NCBI RefSeq assembly: GCF_029840635.1
Contig: NZ_JAOCCU010000018.1
Location: 1 to 64,000 of the forward strand
Source of the DNA: Mitsuaria sp. GD03876
GTDB taxonomy: Bacteria > Pseudomonadota > Gammaproteobacteria > Burkholderiales > Burkholderiaceae_C
Direction: 5' to 3'
Length of the DNA: 64,000 bases
The stretch's first letter is position 1. Each line of letters begins with the position of its first letter. The notes below the pieces were generated by a model that saw only the letters and a list, made by a program, of their open reading frames with translations, had not been told where the DNA came from and searched no databases. Made by a program: the position numbers and the translations under genes. Of this stretch, positions 37,536 through 48,680 are shown one piece after another.

Positions 37536-38315
37536 TCAACCCAGCGCGAACTCCTGGAAGTTCTCCAACGCGGACAGCCGGTGCGTGGTCTGCAAGCCCA
37601 TCACCGCATCCATCACCGCCGCGCGCTCGCCCGGCTTGATGTGGGTGATGTGCACGTCGATCGCGCCGCCGAGCTTGGCGAGCTCCTCGCGCAGCGTCGT
37701 CGGGCACAGGTGCTTGCTGATGCCGGCCAGGCCGCATTCGTCGTCGCCGAACGCGCATTCGATGATCAGGTGAGCGACCTTGATCTCCGACAGGCGCTGC
37801 CAGAGCGCGGGATTGGGGCCGGTGTCGCCGGTGAAGACCCAGTGGCCCGACTCGCCGGCGTCGACGGCGAATCCGACCGCCGGCACCGTGTGGGCGGCGC
37901 TGAGCACCTCGATCCGGCGGCCGCCGAGGTCCAGCCGGTCGCCGACGGCGAACTCGTGGAAGGTCAGCGCGGGACGTTCCGGCGAGGGCAGCCGGGTGAA
38001 ATCGGGCCAGATCACGCCGTTGAAGACATGGGCGCGCAGCGCCTGCAGCGTCTCGGGCAGCGCGTGGACGCGAACCGGCGGCCGGCCCGCTTGCGCGCGG
38101 CGGCGCTGCACGGTGTCGGCCAGCAGGCCGATGGCCAGCACATGATCGAGATGGGAATGCGTGACCAGGATGTGATCGACCTTGGCCATCGCCTCGACGG
38201 TGAGCTCGGCCACGCCGCTGCCGGCGTCGATGAGCACATCGTCGTCCAGCAGGAAGGAGGTGGTCCTGTAGCCGGCCGCCAGGGCGCCGGCGCAACCGAG
38301 CACGCGAATCTTCAT
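37536..38315 (-). CDS. Metallo-beta-lactamase-fold hydrolase, class-II cyclic nucleotide phosphodiesterase-like
   Basis: A 259-residue cytosolic protein. The metal motif is THSHLDH (residues about 52-58), with further ligands in the HTVPAVG region, FTGDTGPN and HITHIKPGE. MKIRVLGCAGALA and the pattern of strands match the cAMP phosphodiesterase class-II/RNase Z-like group. Substrate might be a cyclic nucleotide but cannot be decided from sequence. It lies between the pilin promoter and the FHA gene and is probably its own unit, with a hairpin behind it. Confidence 0.85.
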   Translation of the reverse strand: MKIRVLGCAGALAAGYRTTSFLLDDDVLIDAGSGVAELTVEAMAKVDHILVTHSHLDHVLAIGLLADTVQRRRAQAGRPPVRVHALPETLQALRAHVFNGVIWPDFTRLPSPERPALTFHEFAVGDRLDLGGRRIEVLSAAHTVPAVGFAVDAGESGHWVFTGDTGPNPALWQRLSEIKVAHLIIECAFGDDECGLAGISKHLCPTTLREELAKLGGAIDVHITHIKPGERAAVMDAVMGLQTTHRLSALENFQEFALG

Positions 38316-38480
38316 GCGAGGAACTGTAGAGCCACCCTCGCCCGCCGCTAAGCGCCGAATCCTCGATTCGCCGACTTATTGCCGTCGCTTACGCGACCCC
38401 GCCGGGATGCCGTGAAAACCTGCACGCGCGTAGGTGATCGCCCGACAGCGCGGAAGCATCTCGATACAGGAATCGGCCTG

Positions 38481-39137
38481 TCAGGCCTGCACGAACTGCA
38501 TCTGCGTGCCCGCCAGCTCGATCACGTCGCCGTTCTTCAGCGGGACGGATTCGGCGGTCAGCGGCGCGCCATTGACCACCGGTCGGGCGCCGCCCTCGAC
38601 GTGCGCGAACACGTAGCCGCTGGGACGCTTGGTGATCGAAGCGACCTGCACGCCGGGCTTGCCGACGGTCGTCACGACCTTGGTCAGCGTGACCTCGCGG
38701 CCAGCCGCCGGGCCGTTCAGCACCTTGATCGCGGCCGGCGCGGTCGACACCGGCGCCGGGCCCAGGCCGCCGAACGACGACGGCAGCCCGAATCCGCTGC
38801 TCGGCGCGGTGCCGGGGCGCAGGATCATCGTCTTTTCGTAGTCGGCGTTGTCCTCGACCAGGTACTTGATCTTGTACTTGCCGACCTCGATCACGTCGCT
38901 GTGCGAGAGTAGCTGCTTCTTGATCGCCTTGCCGTTGATGTACGTGCCGTTGGTCGAGTTCAAGTCCTCGATGAACACATCCGCACCGACCATCTGCAAC
39001 ACCGCGTGCTCGCCGCTGACGGCGAGGTTGTCGATGACGATGTCGTTGTACGGCCGACGACCGAGCGTGGTCTTGTCCTTGGTGATCTGCACTTCCTTGA
39101 TCACCACGCCGTCGAGCGACACCACCAGCTTGCCCAT
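38481..39137 (-). CDS. FHA domain protein
   Basis: A 218-residue cytosolic protein. The first 90 residues are a forkhead-associated domain with LGRRPYNDIVIDNLAVSGEHA, DLNSTNGTYING and LSHSDVIEVG, which bind phosphothreonine peptides. A Gly/Ser/Pro-rich linker leads to a second FHA-like fold of about 85 residues, more degenerate (VGKPGVQVASITKR, GGARPVVNGAP). It follows the phosphatase and kinase genes on the same strand and should read the kinase's phosphorylation marks. A threonine in YEKTMILR resembles a kinase target site in similar proteins; this is inference. Confidence 0.92.
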   Translation of the reverse strand: MGKLVVSLDGVVIKEVQITKDKTTLGRRPYNDIVIDNLAVSGEHAVLQMVGADVFIEDLNSTNGTYINGKAIKKQLLSHSDVIEVGKYKIKYLVEDNADYEKTMILRPGTAPSSGFGLPSSFGGLGPAPVSTAPAAIKVLNGPAAGREVTLTKVVTTVGKPGVQVASITKRPSGYVFAHVEGGARPVVNGAPLTAESVPLKNGDVIELAGTQMQFVQA

Positions 39138-39176
39138 GCTTGACCTCGAGTCCTGTCTTATTTGTAGCGGGCCGCC

Positions 39177-39971
39177 TCAGCGGCGCCCATTGTTACGACT
39201 GAATGGCCACCACGCCCATGGCTTGGTGCGACTTTCCGCGCGAACCAGAACGATCGCAATATTATCCTTGCCGCCCATGTCATTGGCCGCGTCCACCAGT
39301 GCCTGCGCCGCTTCGGGCAGGTCACTGTGGCTTTGCAACACCTGTGCCACGCTGACGTCATCGACCATGTCGGACAGTCCGTCACTGCAAAGCAGGACTT
39401 GGTCGCCGGGCAGCAGCTCGTGCTGATGGACTTCCAGCATCACCGTGTCTTCCACCCCCACGGCCCGGGTCACGAGGTTCTTGTTGCTGCTGAAGACCGC
39501 CTCTTCCGGCGTCAGCAAGCCGGCGTCGATCTGTTCCTGCAGCAGCGAATGGTCCCGGGTGAGCTGCACCAGTTGGCCGTCCCGGTAGCGGTAGGCGCGC
39601 GAGTCGCCGACATGTCCCAGGAGCAGGCTCTGCTCCCGGAACACCGCCAGCACCAGCGTCGTCCCCATGCCGGCATAACGCGGGTTCGTGTTGGCGGCGT
39701 TGAAGATCGCCCGGTTGGCGTTGTCCACGCAGATGTCCATCGCGCGACGGACATCGATGTCGGTGGCGTGCTGGCCGGCCTCGGCCAGCCAGCGTCCCAG
39801 CTCGGACTTGATGAACGCCGTCAGCATCTGGCTGGCGACTTCGCCGGCGTTGTAGCCGCCCATGCCATCCGCGAGGACCGCCAGCCCGACGCCCGGCTCC
39901 AGGGCGACCGAGTCTTCATTGTTGTCGCGCACGCGTCCGGTGTCGGTGGCGCTGAAGAACTCCAGGGTCAT
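39177..39971 (-). CDS. PP2C family Ser/Thr phosphatase
   Basis: A 264-residue phosphatase with the PP2C metal motifs: RDNNEDSVALEPG, LADGMGGYNAGEVAS, GDSRAYRYRDGQLVQLTRDHS, LCSDGLSDMV and GGKDNIAIVLV. It should remove phosphate from the neighbouring kinase and its targets. The start overlaps the stop of the kinase gene (ATGA). The C-terminal tail is basic. Confidence 0.95.
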   Translation of the reverse strand: MTLEFFSATDTGRVRDNNEDSVALEPGVGLAVLADGMGGYNAGEVASQMLTAFIKSELGRWLAEAGQHATDIDVRRAMDICVDNANRAIFNAANTNPRYAGMGTTLVLAVFREQSLLLGHVGDSRAYRYRDGQLVQLTRDHSLLQEQIDAGLLTPEEAVFSSNKNLVTRAVGVEDTVMLEVHQHELLPGDQVLLCSDGLSDMVDDVSVAQVLQSHSDLPEAAQALVDAANDMGGKDNIAIVLVRAESRTKPWAWWPFSRNNGRR

Positions 39972-41038
39972 GTCTTGCTGGCGGGATCGGCTGGGGGAAG
40001 AGGATTGTGCACTGCGCCCTGGGACTGTAGCCGCAAAGTCTGCTCGAACGCCTGTCCCGCCGGTGGGGGGGGTGTGGCGCCGGTGCTATTGGCCAATTCC
40101 ACCGGAATCTGGGCCAGCACGGCCTCCAGATCCTGGGCCAGCGGGTCCCCGCGCTGGTAACGCAATTCGGGGCGCTTCTCCAGCGCGAGCGCGACCACCA
40201 TCGCCAGCGATTCGGGGAGTTCTGGCCGCAGCCGGCGAACGTCCGGGGCCGGCTGGTTCATGATCTGGTGCATCAGCGTGGCCATCGACTCGGACTGATG
40301 CGGCAGATGGCCGGTCAGCAGCTGGAACAGCATCGCGCCCAGCGAGTAGAGGTCGGTGCGGCCGTCCACCTGCAGCCCGGCGAGCTGCTCCGGCGACATG
40401 TAGGACGGCGTGCCCAGCACCAGCCCGGTCCGCGTCCGGCTGCCGTCGGCCACCCGCGCGATGCCGAAATCCATGATCTTCACGCTGCCGGACTCGCGCT
40501 CCAGCATCACGTTGGCCGGCTTGATATCGCGGTGGACCACGCCGTGGCCATGCGCGTAATGCAGCGCCCGCGCCAGACGCGCGCCGAGCAGCAGCACCTC
40601 CCGCAGCGGAAGCAGTTGTCCGGGACGGGTGTGGTGGCTGAGGTCCTGGCCGACGACGTACTCCATCGCGATCCAGGTGTCGCCGGCGCTTTCGCCGGCG
40701 TCGAGCACCCGCAGGATGTCGGGATGATCGAGATGCCGTGCCGCGCTGGCCTCGCGCATGAAGCGGTCGCGGACGTCGATCAGGTCCTCGGGCGCGAACT
40801 CGCGCTGCAGCGCCAGGCGCTTGATCGCCACGGTCTGGCCGTTGCGGCGGTCGACGGCGCGATGGACGACGGCCATCGCGCCGCGGCCGACTTCCTCGCC
40901 GATCTCGTAGTCATCGAGCGCGACACCCGCCGAACGCGGCATCGGCTGCGTCGTCGGCAGGGTGTCCGGCGAGCCATGTCCATCGCCTTCGGACGCGCCC
41001 CGGCCCAGCAGCCGTTTCAGGAAGCCGGAGGCGCTCAT
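39968..41038 (-). CDS. Ser/Thr protein kinase (Hanks type)
   Basis: A 356-residue kinase. The Gly-rich loop is GEEVGRGAMAVVH, the ATP lysine is in VAIKRL, the catalytic loop is VHRDIKPANV, and the metal motif DFGIARV and the activation segment GTPSYMSPEQLAG are complete, so it should be active. No membrane helix or sensor domain follows; the last 60 residues are Pro- and Ala-rich. It is therefore a cytosolic kinase with unknown input. It forms one unit with the phosphatase and FHA genes. Confidence 0.95.
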   Translation of the reverse strand: MSASGFLKRLLGRGASEGDGHGSPDTLPTTQPMPRSAGVALDDYEIGEEVGRGAMAVVHRAVDRRNGQTVAIKRLALQREFAPEDLIDVRDRFMREASAARHLDHPDILRVLDAGESAGDTWIAMEYVVGQDLSHHTRPGQLLPLREVLLLGARLARALHYAHGHGVVHRDIKPANVMLERESGSVKIMDFGIARVADGSRTRTGLVLGTPSYMSPEQLAGLQVDGRTDLYSLGAMLFQLLTGHLPHQSESMATLMHQIMNQPAPDVRRLRPELPESLAMVVALALEKRPELRYQRGDPLAQDLEAVLAQIPVELANSTGATPPPPAGQAFEQTLRLQSQGAVHNPLPPADPASKT

Positions 41039-41056
41039 GACATGGCGGGCCTTTCG

Positions 41057-41788
41057 TCAGGCCTCGGCCGGCCGGCGGCCGGCCAGCAGCTTGCCGACGA
41101 TCAGCACGAACAGCGCGCCGCCCACGCCCAGGGCGTAATAGACCTGCGGCAGGACTTCGGACGTGCCCGGCTTGTCGCCCGGCTGCATCGGCACCCAGGC
41201 GTTCAGCGCCGGATCGGTGACCAGCATCGTCCCGGCGATCCAGCCCAGCAGCATCGCGCCCAGCGTGATCACGATCGGGAACTTGTCCATCAGCTTGATG
41301 ACCAGCTGGCTGCCCCAGACGATGATGGGAATCGACACCAGCAGGCCGAAGATCACCAGCGGCATCTGGTGGCTGCCACCCGCGCCTTCGGCGGCGCCGG
41401 CGATCGCGATGACGTTGTCCAGGCTCATCACGAAGTCCGCGATGATGACGGTCTTCACCGCGCCCCAGAGCTTGTCGCTCGCTTCCATCTTGGAATGGTC
41501 GTCGTCCGCCTCGGGCAGCAGCAGCTTGATGCCGATCCACAGCAGCAGCGCGCCGCCGACCAGCTTCAGGAACGGCAGCTTGAGCAGCGTCAGCGCGAAG
41601 AAGATCAGCACGACCCGCAGCACGATCGCGCCGGCGGTGCCCCACAGGATGCCCTTCGTGCGAAGGGCCGGCGGCAGCTTGCGGCAGGCGAGCGCGATGA
41701 CGACGGCATTGTCGCCACCCAGCAGGATGTCGATCAGGATGATCTGGCCGACGGCGAGCCAGAACTCGGGGCTGGTGAGCATGTCCAT
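41057..41788 (-). CDS. TerC family membrane protein, YjbE/YkoY-like
   Basis: A 243-residue protein with about seven helices. The repeats ILIDILLGGDNAVVIALACRKL and VIIADFVMSLDNVIAIAGAAEG hold the conserved Asp-Asn pairs of the TerC fold. This shorter type is a probable manganese exporter. The start is ATG 41788. It lies 18 bases before the kinase gene on the same strand, so it may be the first gene of that operon, although a link to phosphosignalling is not known. It differs from the longer Alx-like protein at 28619-29608. Confidence 0.9.
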   Translation of the reverse strand: MDMLTSPEFWLAVGQIILIDILLGGDNAVVIALACRKLPPALRTKGILWGTAGAIVLRVVLIFFALTLLKLPFLKLVGGALLLWIGIKLLLPEADDDHSKMEASDKLWGAVKTVIIADFVMSLDNVIAIAGAAEGAGGSHQMPLVIFGLLVSIPIIVWGSQLVIKLMDKFPIVITLGAMLLGWIAGTMLVTDPALNAWVPMQPGDKPGTSEVLPQVYYALGVGGALFVLIVGKLLAGRRPAEA

Positions 41789-41856
41789 GGAAGGGAACCC
41801 GCGCCGGGCGCCTCGCGCGGAAGGCCCAGTCTAAAGCGTTGGAGGGATGAACGAGC

Positions 41857-41878
41857 GAAGGGGCCCGAGGGCCCCTTC
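41857..41878 (-). terminator. Hairpin downstream of sucD
   Basis: GAAGGGGCC pairs with GGCCCCTTC over four bases, about 100 bases after the sucD stop and before the TerC gene. No long T-run. Confidence 0.65.
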
Positions 41879-41981
41879 ATCCGTTCGAGGGGGTGACGGC
41901 GGATTGTCCGCGTCGCCCCCGCCGTTCCGCTTGCGTGAAATTACGCAGCGACGGTCTCCAGCATCAGGTTTTTCCTGCTAC

Positions 41982-42875
<894 letters not shown>

Positions 42876-42902
42876 GTCGTATTCCTTGGCTGGGTCTGCG
42901 GC

Positions 42903-44063
<1,161 letters not shown>

Positions 44064-44448
44064 AGGGAGGTCTCGCTTGATGGATGAATCAGGAAGAGGC
44101 CGCCGACGCCGCGGTCGATCCGCGATGCCGGCGTGGAGATGAGGTTTGCAGGGCCGGATTCAGCCGGGATGCCGCGACAAGGACCCTGTCGTCGCGGCCA
44201 TAGGACCGCGCGTCGACAGGTCGACGACGATGCGGCGGATGGCGCTCGGGGGAGGCGGTGGAAGACATGAAAAACCGATGCAAACACGCAAAAACACGCC
44301 CGCGGACGAACGCCGGCGGGCAGATTTGCGAAGCCGAAAATGTAGCATGCTGCGTTGCATCAAGCCCTTGGCGCGGTTGAGACGCGCACCGGCGTGGGCT
44401 TGTCAGCGGGTCGAAAGGTGCCCGTGGCGCACGAAGTTTCGGACGGTT
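44064..44448. other. Intergenic region before sucC
   Basis: About 385 bases with no credible gene. It should hold the sucCD promoter and the end of recX. Several GC-rich inverted segments are present (for example around 44170-44225), but none is a clear terminator or riboswitch. Confidence 0.45.
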
Positions 44449-44973
44449 TCAGCGCACTTGCCGCACCGCCTTGCGGGCGAGCTCGGATCCGAAGCCCCGG
44501 CCCATGAGGAAGCGCAGCCGCTTCGCTTCGGCGGCCGCGTCGGCCGGCGGCTCCTCGCCGAACTTGCGTCTCAGCAGCTCGCAAGCCCGATCCAACTCCC
44601 CGGCGGCGAGCGTCGCGCGCTGTTCGGCGTCCATCGACAGCCCATGCTGCGCCAGCTCCTGCTCGATGCGCCGCTGGCCGAAGCGCTGCGAGCGCACATG
44701 AATGCGGGACTCGACGAAGCGTGATTCGTCCAGGTAGCCGTTGGCCTTCAGCCAGACGAGCACCGCGTCGACTTCTTCCTCGAGGCCACCGGCGTCGGCC
44801 GCCTCGTCGATCGACGGCTCGTTCGCCGGGTCCGCCTCGGCGAGGCGCCGGTCACGCGCGATGCGCTGCAGCTTGCGCCGCAGCTCCATCGCGCTGTGCT
44901 CCCGTTGCGCGAGCAGGGCCACCGCCCGCGCCTTCAACGACAGCGGCTGGGCGATGTCGCGTTTACTCGGCAT
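44449..44973 (-). CDS. recX: Recombination regulator RecX
   Basis: A 174-residue RecX. The three-helix repeats are visible: [60 protein letters not shown] and [21 protein letters not shown]. An acidic insert of about 25 residues lies between repeats one and two. RecX limits RecA filament growth. Its start overlaps the end of recA by 11 bases, so the two are co-transcribed and translationally coupled. Confidence 0.95.
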   Translation of the reverse strand: MPSKRDIAQPLSLKARAVALLAQREHSAMELRRKLQRIARDRRLAEADPANEPSIDEAADAGGLEEEVDAVLVWLKANGYLDESRFVESRIHVRSQRFGQRRIEQELAQHGLSMDAEQRATLAAGELDRACELLRRKFGEEPPADAAAEAKRLRFLMGRGFGSELARKAVRQVR

Positions 44974-46006
44974 CGCCGGGCGCGGCGCCCAGCAGCGGGA
45001 TGCCCAGCGAATCGCGGATCTTGTTCTCGATCTCGACGGCCAGGTCCGCGTTCTCGCGCAGGAACTCGCGGGCGTTGTCCTTGCCCTGGCCGATCTTCTC
45101 GCCGCTGTAGGCGTACCAGGCGCCGGACTTGTCGACGATCTTGGCGGTCACGCCCATGTCGATGATCTCGCCCTCGCGGCTGATGCCCTCGCCGTAAAGG
45201 ATGTCGAACTCCGCCGTCTTGAACGGGGGCGCGACCTTGTTCTTGACGACCTTGACCTTGGTCTCGGAACCGATGACTTCCTCGCCCTTCTTGATCGAGC
45301 CGATGCGGCGGATGTCCAGGCGGACCGAGGCGTAGAACTTCAGCGCGTTGCCGCCGGTGGTCGTCTCGGGCGAACCGAACATCACGCCGATCTTCATTCG
45401 GATCTGGTTGATGAAGACAACGGTGCAGTTGGTCTTCTTGATGGTGGCGGTCAGCTTGCGCAGCGCCTGGCTCATCAGGCGGGCCTGCAGGCCGGGCAGC
45501 GCGTCGCCCATCTCGCCTTCGAGTTCCGCCTTCGGCGTCAGCGCGGCGACCGAGTCGATCACGATCAGGTCCACCGAGCCCGAGCGCACCAGCGAGTCCA
45601 CGATCTCCAGCGCCTGCTCGCCGGTGTCGGGCTGGCTGATCAGCAGGTCCTGCAGGTTGACGCCCAGCTTCTGCGCGTACTGGACGTCCAGCGCGTGCTC
45701 CGCGTCGATGAAGGCGCAGACGCCGTCCAGCTTCTGCATCTGGGCGATGACCTGCAGCGTCAGCGTCGTCTTGCCCGACGACTCGGGGCCGTAGATCTCG
45801 ATGACGCGGCCGCGGGGCAGGCCGCCGACGCCCAGCGCGATGTCCAGCCCCAGCGAGCCGGTGGAGACGACCTGGATGTCCTCGATCTTCTCGCCTTCGG
45901 CCAGCCGCATGATCGAGCCCTTGCCGAACTGCTTTTCGATCTGGGCGAGGGCGGCCTGCAGGGCCTTGGCTTTTTCGGTGTTGGCGTTCTTCACGGGGGC
46001 GTCCAT
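44963..46006 (-). CDS. recA: Recombinase RecA
   Basis: A 347-residue RecA. Walker A is GPESSGKTT, the L1 and L2 DNA-binding loops are recognisable in [26 protein letters not shown] and [18 protein letters not shown], and the end is acidic. RecA forms filaments on single-stranded DNA, drives strand exchange and triggers LexA cleavage. I chose ATG 46006, after AGGAG; the longer frame runs through the LexA box. A LexA box and a CATAAT -10-like sequence lie upstream. Confidence 0.98.
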   Translation of the reverse strand: MDAPVKNANTEKAKALQAALAQIEKQFGKGSIMRLAEGEKIEDIQVVSTGSLGLDIALGVGGLPRGRVIEIYGPESSGKTTLTLQVIAQMQKLDGVCAFIDAEHALDVQYAQKLGVNLQDLLISQPDTGEQALEIVDSLVRSGSVDLIVIDSVAALTPKAELEGEMGDALPGLQARLMSQALRKLTATIKKTNCTVVFINQIRMKIGVMFGSPETTTGGNALKFYASVRLDIRRIGSIKKGEEVIGSETKVKVVKNKVAPPFKTAEFDILYGEGISREGEIIDMGVTAKIVDKSGAWYAYSGEKIGQGKDNAREFLRENADLAVEIENKIRDSLGIPLLGAAPGDAE

Positions 46007-46322
46007 GCAATCTTCTCCTGTTGGGCTGCGGCGGATTATGGCGCAATCTGTATATCTGTACAGTACTTTGTCGAACGCCCCGGCCCGCTGCGCGGCGCCG
46101 GTGACGGTCGATGCAGCCATCTTAGGCAGCCGGTGGCTCACTGGATGAGCCAGCCGCGCGAATCCCACCTTTTTCCACCATCGGTGGGACGCCACCCCAC
46201 GCGAACCTGTCGCGGGCCTGACCCGACGCGGCGCCACGCCCCCTTCCGCATGGCTCGGAAACGCCTAGGGAAGGCCGGCGACCCGCTCCCTAGAATGTCT
46301 TCATAACCAGAGGGGACGACAC
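46007..46322. other. Divergent region between recA and the response-regulator gene
   Basis: About 315 bases with no gene. The recA side holds the LexA box and a CATAAT -10-like sequence. The other side should hold the promoter of the two-component genes; no operator is obvious there. Confidence 0.55.
46048..46063 (-). promoter_or_regulatory. LexA (SOS) box of recA
   Basis: The palindrome CTGTATATCTGTACAG matches the CTGT-N8-ACAG LexA consensus. It is about 40 bases before the recA start, where it would overlap the promoter. Confidence 0.93.
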
Positions 46323-46994
46323 ATGCGCATCCTGATCGCCGAAGACGACCAAGTCCTGGCCGACGGCCTGCTGCGCTCGTTGCGGGCGTCGGGCTGCGCG
46401 GTGGACCAGGTCGGCAGCGGCAGCGAGGCCGACGCGGCGCTGGCCTCGCACGAGTTCGACCTGCTGATCCTGGACCTGGGCCTGCCCAAGTTGCACGGGC
46501 TGGAGGTGCTGCGCCGGCTGCGCGCGCGGGGGTCGGCGGTGCCGGTGCTGATCCTCACCGCGGCCGACAGCATCGAGGAGCGCGTCAAGGGCCTGGACCT
46601 GGGCGCCGACGACTACATGGCCAAGCCGTTCTCGCTGCAGGAGCTGGAGGCGCGCGTGCGCGCGCTGACGCGCCGCGGGCTGGGCACGGCCTCGAGCGTG
46701 ATCCGGCACGGCCCGCTGACCTTCGACGCCACCGGCCGCGTCGCCTACATCAACGACCAGATGGTGGAGCTGTCGGCGCGCGAGCTGTCGCTCCTTGAGG
46801 TCCTGCTGCAGCGCGCCGGGCGGCTCGTCAGCAAGGACCAGCTGGTCGAGCGCCTGTGCGAATGGGGCGAGGAAGTCAGCAACAACGCGATCGAGGTCTA
46901 CATCCACCGGCTGCGCAAGAAGATCGAGCAGGGCCCGATCCGCATCGCCACGGTGCGCGGCCTGGGTTACTGCCTTGAAAAGATCCCCGGTTGA
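46323..46994 (+). CDS. OmpR-family response regulator
   Basis: A 223-residue regulator. The receiver domain has AEDD at 6-9, phospho-Asp51 in LILDLGLPKLHG, Thr in LTAADS and Lys in MAKPFS. The winged-helix output domain has the segments LSARELSLLEVLLQRAGRLVSKDQLVERL and NAIEVYIHRLRKKIEQGPIRIATVRGLGY. It resembles the TctD/QseB group. The kinase gene follows 47 bases downstream. Confidence 0.95.
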   Translation: MRILIAEDDQVLADGLLRSLRASGCAVDQVGSGSEADAALASHEFDLLILDLGLPKLHGLEVLRRLRARGSAVPVLILTAADSIEERVKGLDLGADDYMAKPFSLQELEARVRALTRRGLGTASSVIRHGPLTFDATGRVAYINDQMVELSARELSLLEVLLQRAGRLVSKDQLVERLCEWGEEVSNNAIEVYIHRLRKKIEQGPIRIATVRGLGYCLEKIPG

Positions 46995-47041
46995 TCGCTC
47001 CGCCGGCCTTTGCATCGACCCGATGAGCGGCGGCGCGCGGC

Positions 47042-48544
47042 ATGGCGGCTGAACCCTCCGGCCATCGCTCGCTGTTCGGCGAGATCCTGGACTGGATGCT
47101 CGCTCCGCTGCTGGTCATCTGGCCGATCAGCGTCGCGCTGACCTGGCTGGTGGCCCAGGGCATCGCCAACAAGCCTTACGACCGCGAGCTCGATGAGATG
47201 GCGCGCCGGCTCGGGCTGCAGGTCGTGACCGAACCCGCGCCCGGCGAGACGCCGAAGAAGGGGCGCTCGCGGTACGCGCTCGCGCCCGAGGCGGCCGCGC
47301 TGCTGCGCGCGGACGAGTCCGACACCATCTACTACCAGGTGCTGGGCCTGCGTGGCGAGCTGCTCAGCGGCGACGCGCAGCTCCCGGTGCCGGAGGCCGA
47401 GCCGCCGATCGTGCCGTGGGAGGTGAACCGGCGCTTCGACGAGGTGAACAACGAGGCGGTGCGGGTGTCCTACCTGTGGGTGGTGCCCGAGGGGATGGCG
47501 GGCGGCGACCGGATGATGCTGGTGCAGGTGGCGGAGACGCTGGGCAAGCGCTCGCGGCTGACCAACGAGATCATCAAGGGCGTGATCCTGCCGCAGTTCG
47601 TGATCCTGCCGCTGGCGGTGCTGCTGGTGTGGCTGGCGCTGGCACGCGGCATCGCGCCGCTGAACGACCTGCAGCGCCGCATCCGGTCGCGCGACAGCTC
47701 CGACCTCAGCCCGATCGACGAGCAGCGCATCCCCGACGAGGTCGCCCCGCTGGTGCGCGCGATCAACGACCTGCTGGAGCGGCTGGACCAGTCGATCCGC
47801 GCGCAGAAGCATTTCCTGGCCGATGCCGCGCACCAGCTCAAGACGCCGCTGGCGGGGCTGCGCACGCAGGCCGAGCTGGCGCAGCGCGAGATCGACGAGG
47901 GCCGCAGCTCCCCGGCCGAACTGCGGCGTTCGCTGAAGCAGATCGCGGTGTCGAGCCAACGCGCGGCGCACATGGTCAACCAGTTGCTCGCGATGGCGCG
48001 CGCCGAGGACCAGGAGCACGCCGCGCGCCGCAGCGAGGTGAACCTGGCGGTGCTGGCGATCGAGACGGTGCGCGACTTCGTGCCGCGCGCGATGGAGAAG
48101 CGGCTGGACCTCGGCTACGAAGGACCGGAGGCAAGCCAGGCGGGGCTGCGGGTCCACGGCCATCCGCTGCTGATCCGGGAGCTGATCCGCAACCTGGTCG
48201 ACAACGCGCTGCTGTACACGCCAGGCGGCGGCACGGTGACGGTGCGCGTGGTCGAGGACCCGTTCGGCCAAGTCTGCGTGCTGCAGGTCGAGGACTCGGG
48301 CCCCGGCATCGCGGAGGCGGAGCGCGAGCAGGTCTTCCAGCCGTTCTACCGGGCGCTGGGGACGAACGTCGACGGCTCGGGCCTGGGCCTGGCGATCGTG
48401 CGCGAGATCGTCCAGCAGCACGACGCCGAGATCGCCGTCGACGACACGCGGCCGCGCCGCCAGGCGGAGATCGAGGGCGCCGGCCCGGGCGCGCGATTCA
48501 CGGTGCGCTTCGCGGCGCATCCGTTGTCGAATGGCAGTTCCTGA
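47042..48544 (+). CDS. Sensor histidine kinase, TctE-like with 2CSK_N domain
   Basis: A 500-residue kinase. Helices lie near residues 18-38 and 182-203, with a periplasmic 2CSK_N-type sensor of about 140 residues between. A HAMP-like region follows, then the H-box FLADAAHQLKTPLAGLRTQ, the N-box LVDNALLYTPGGG, the G1 box DSGPGIAE and G2 GSGLGLAIV. TctE-type kinases often sense tricarboxylates and control uptake; no transporter lies adjacent, so the signal is unknown. Confidence 0.93.
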   Translation: MAAEPSGHRSLFGEILDWMLAPLLVIWPISVALTWLVAQGIANKPYDRELDEMARRLGLQVVTEPAPGETPKKGRSRYALAPEAAALLRADESDTIYYQVLGLRGELLSGDAQLPVPEAEPPIVPWEVNRRFDEVNNEAVRVSYLWVVPEGMAGGDRMMLVQVAETLGKRSRLTNEIIKGVILPQFVILPLAVLLVWLALARGIAPLNDLQRRIRSRDSSDLSPIDEQRIPDEVAPLVRAINDLLERLDQSIRAQKHFLADAAHQLKTPLAGLRTQAELAQREIDEGRSSPAELRRSLKQIAVSSQRAAHMVNQLLAMARAEDQEHAARRSEVNLAVLAIETVRDFVPRAMEKRLDLGYEGPEASQAGLRVHGHPLLIRELIRNLVDNALLYTPGGGTVTVRVVEDPFGQVCVLQVEDSGPGIAEAEREQVFQPFYRALGTNVDGSGLGLAIVREIVQQHDAEIAVDDTRPRRQAEIEGAGPGARFTVRFAAHPLSNGSS

Positions 48545-48680
48545 ACCGGTTCACACACATCAGTCACCCAGCAGCCCGAACCCGGGCCCGGCGATCCATC
48601 ACGTGTCACTTCGGGTCAGCGACATCCACTGAACGCTTTCGAAGAATCACCGCTTCTCTTCCGACTGAAGCAGGTGCCCG

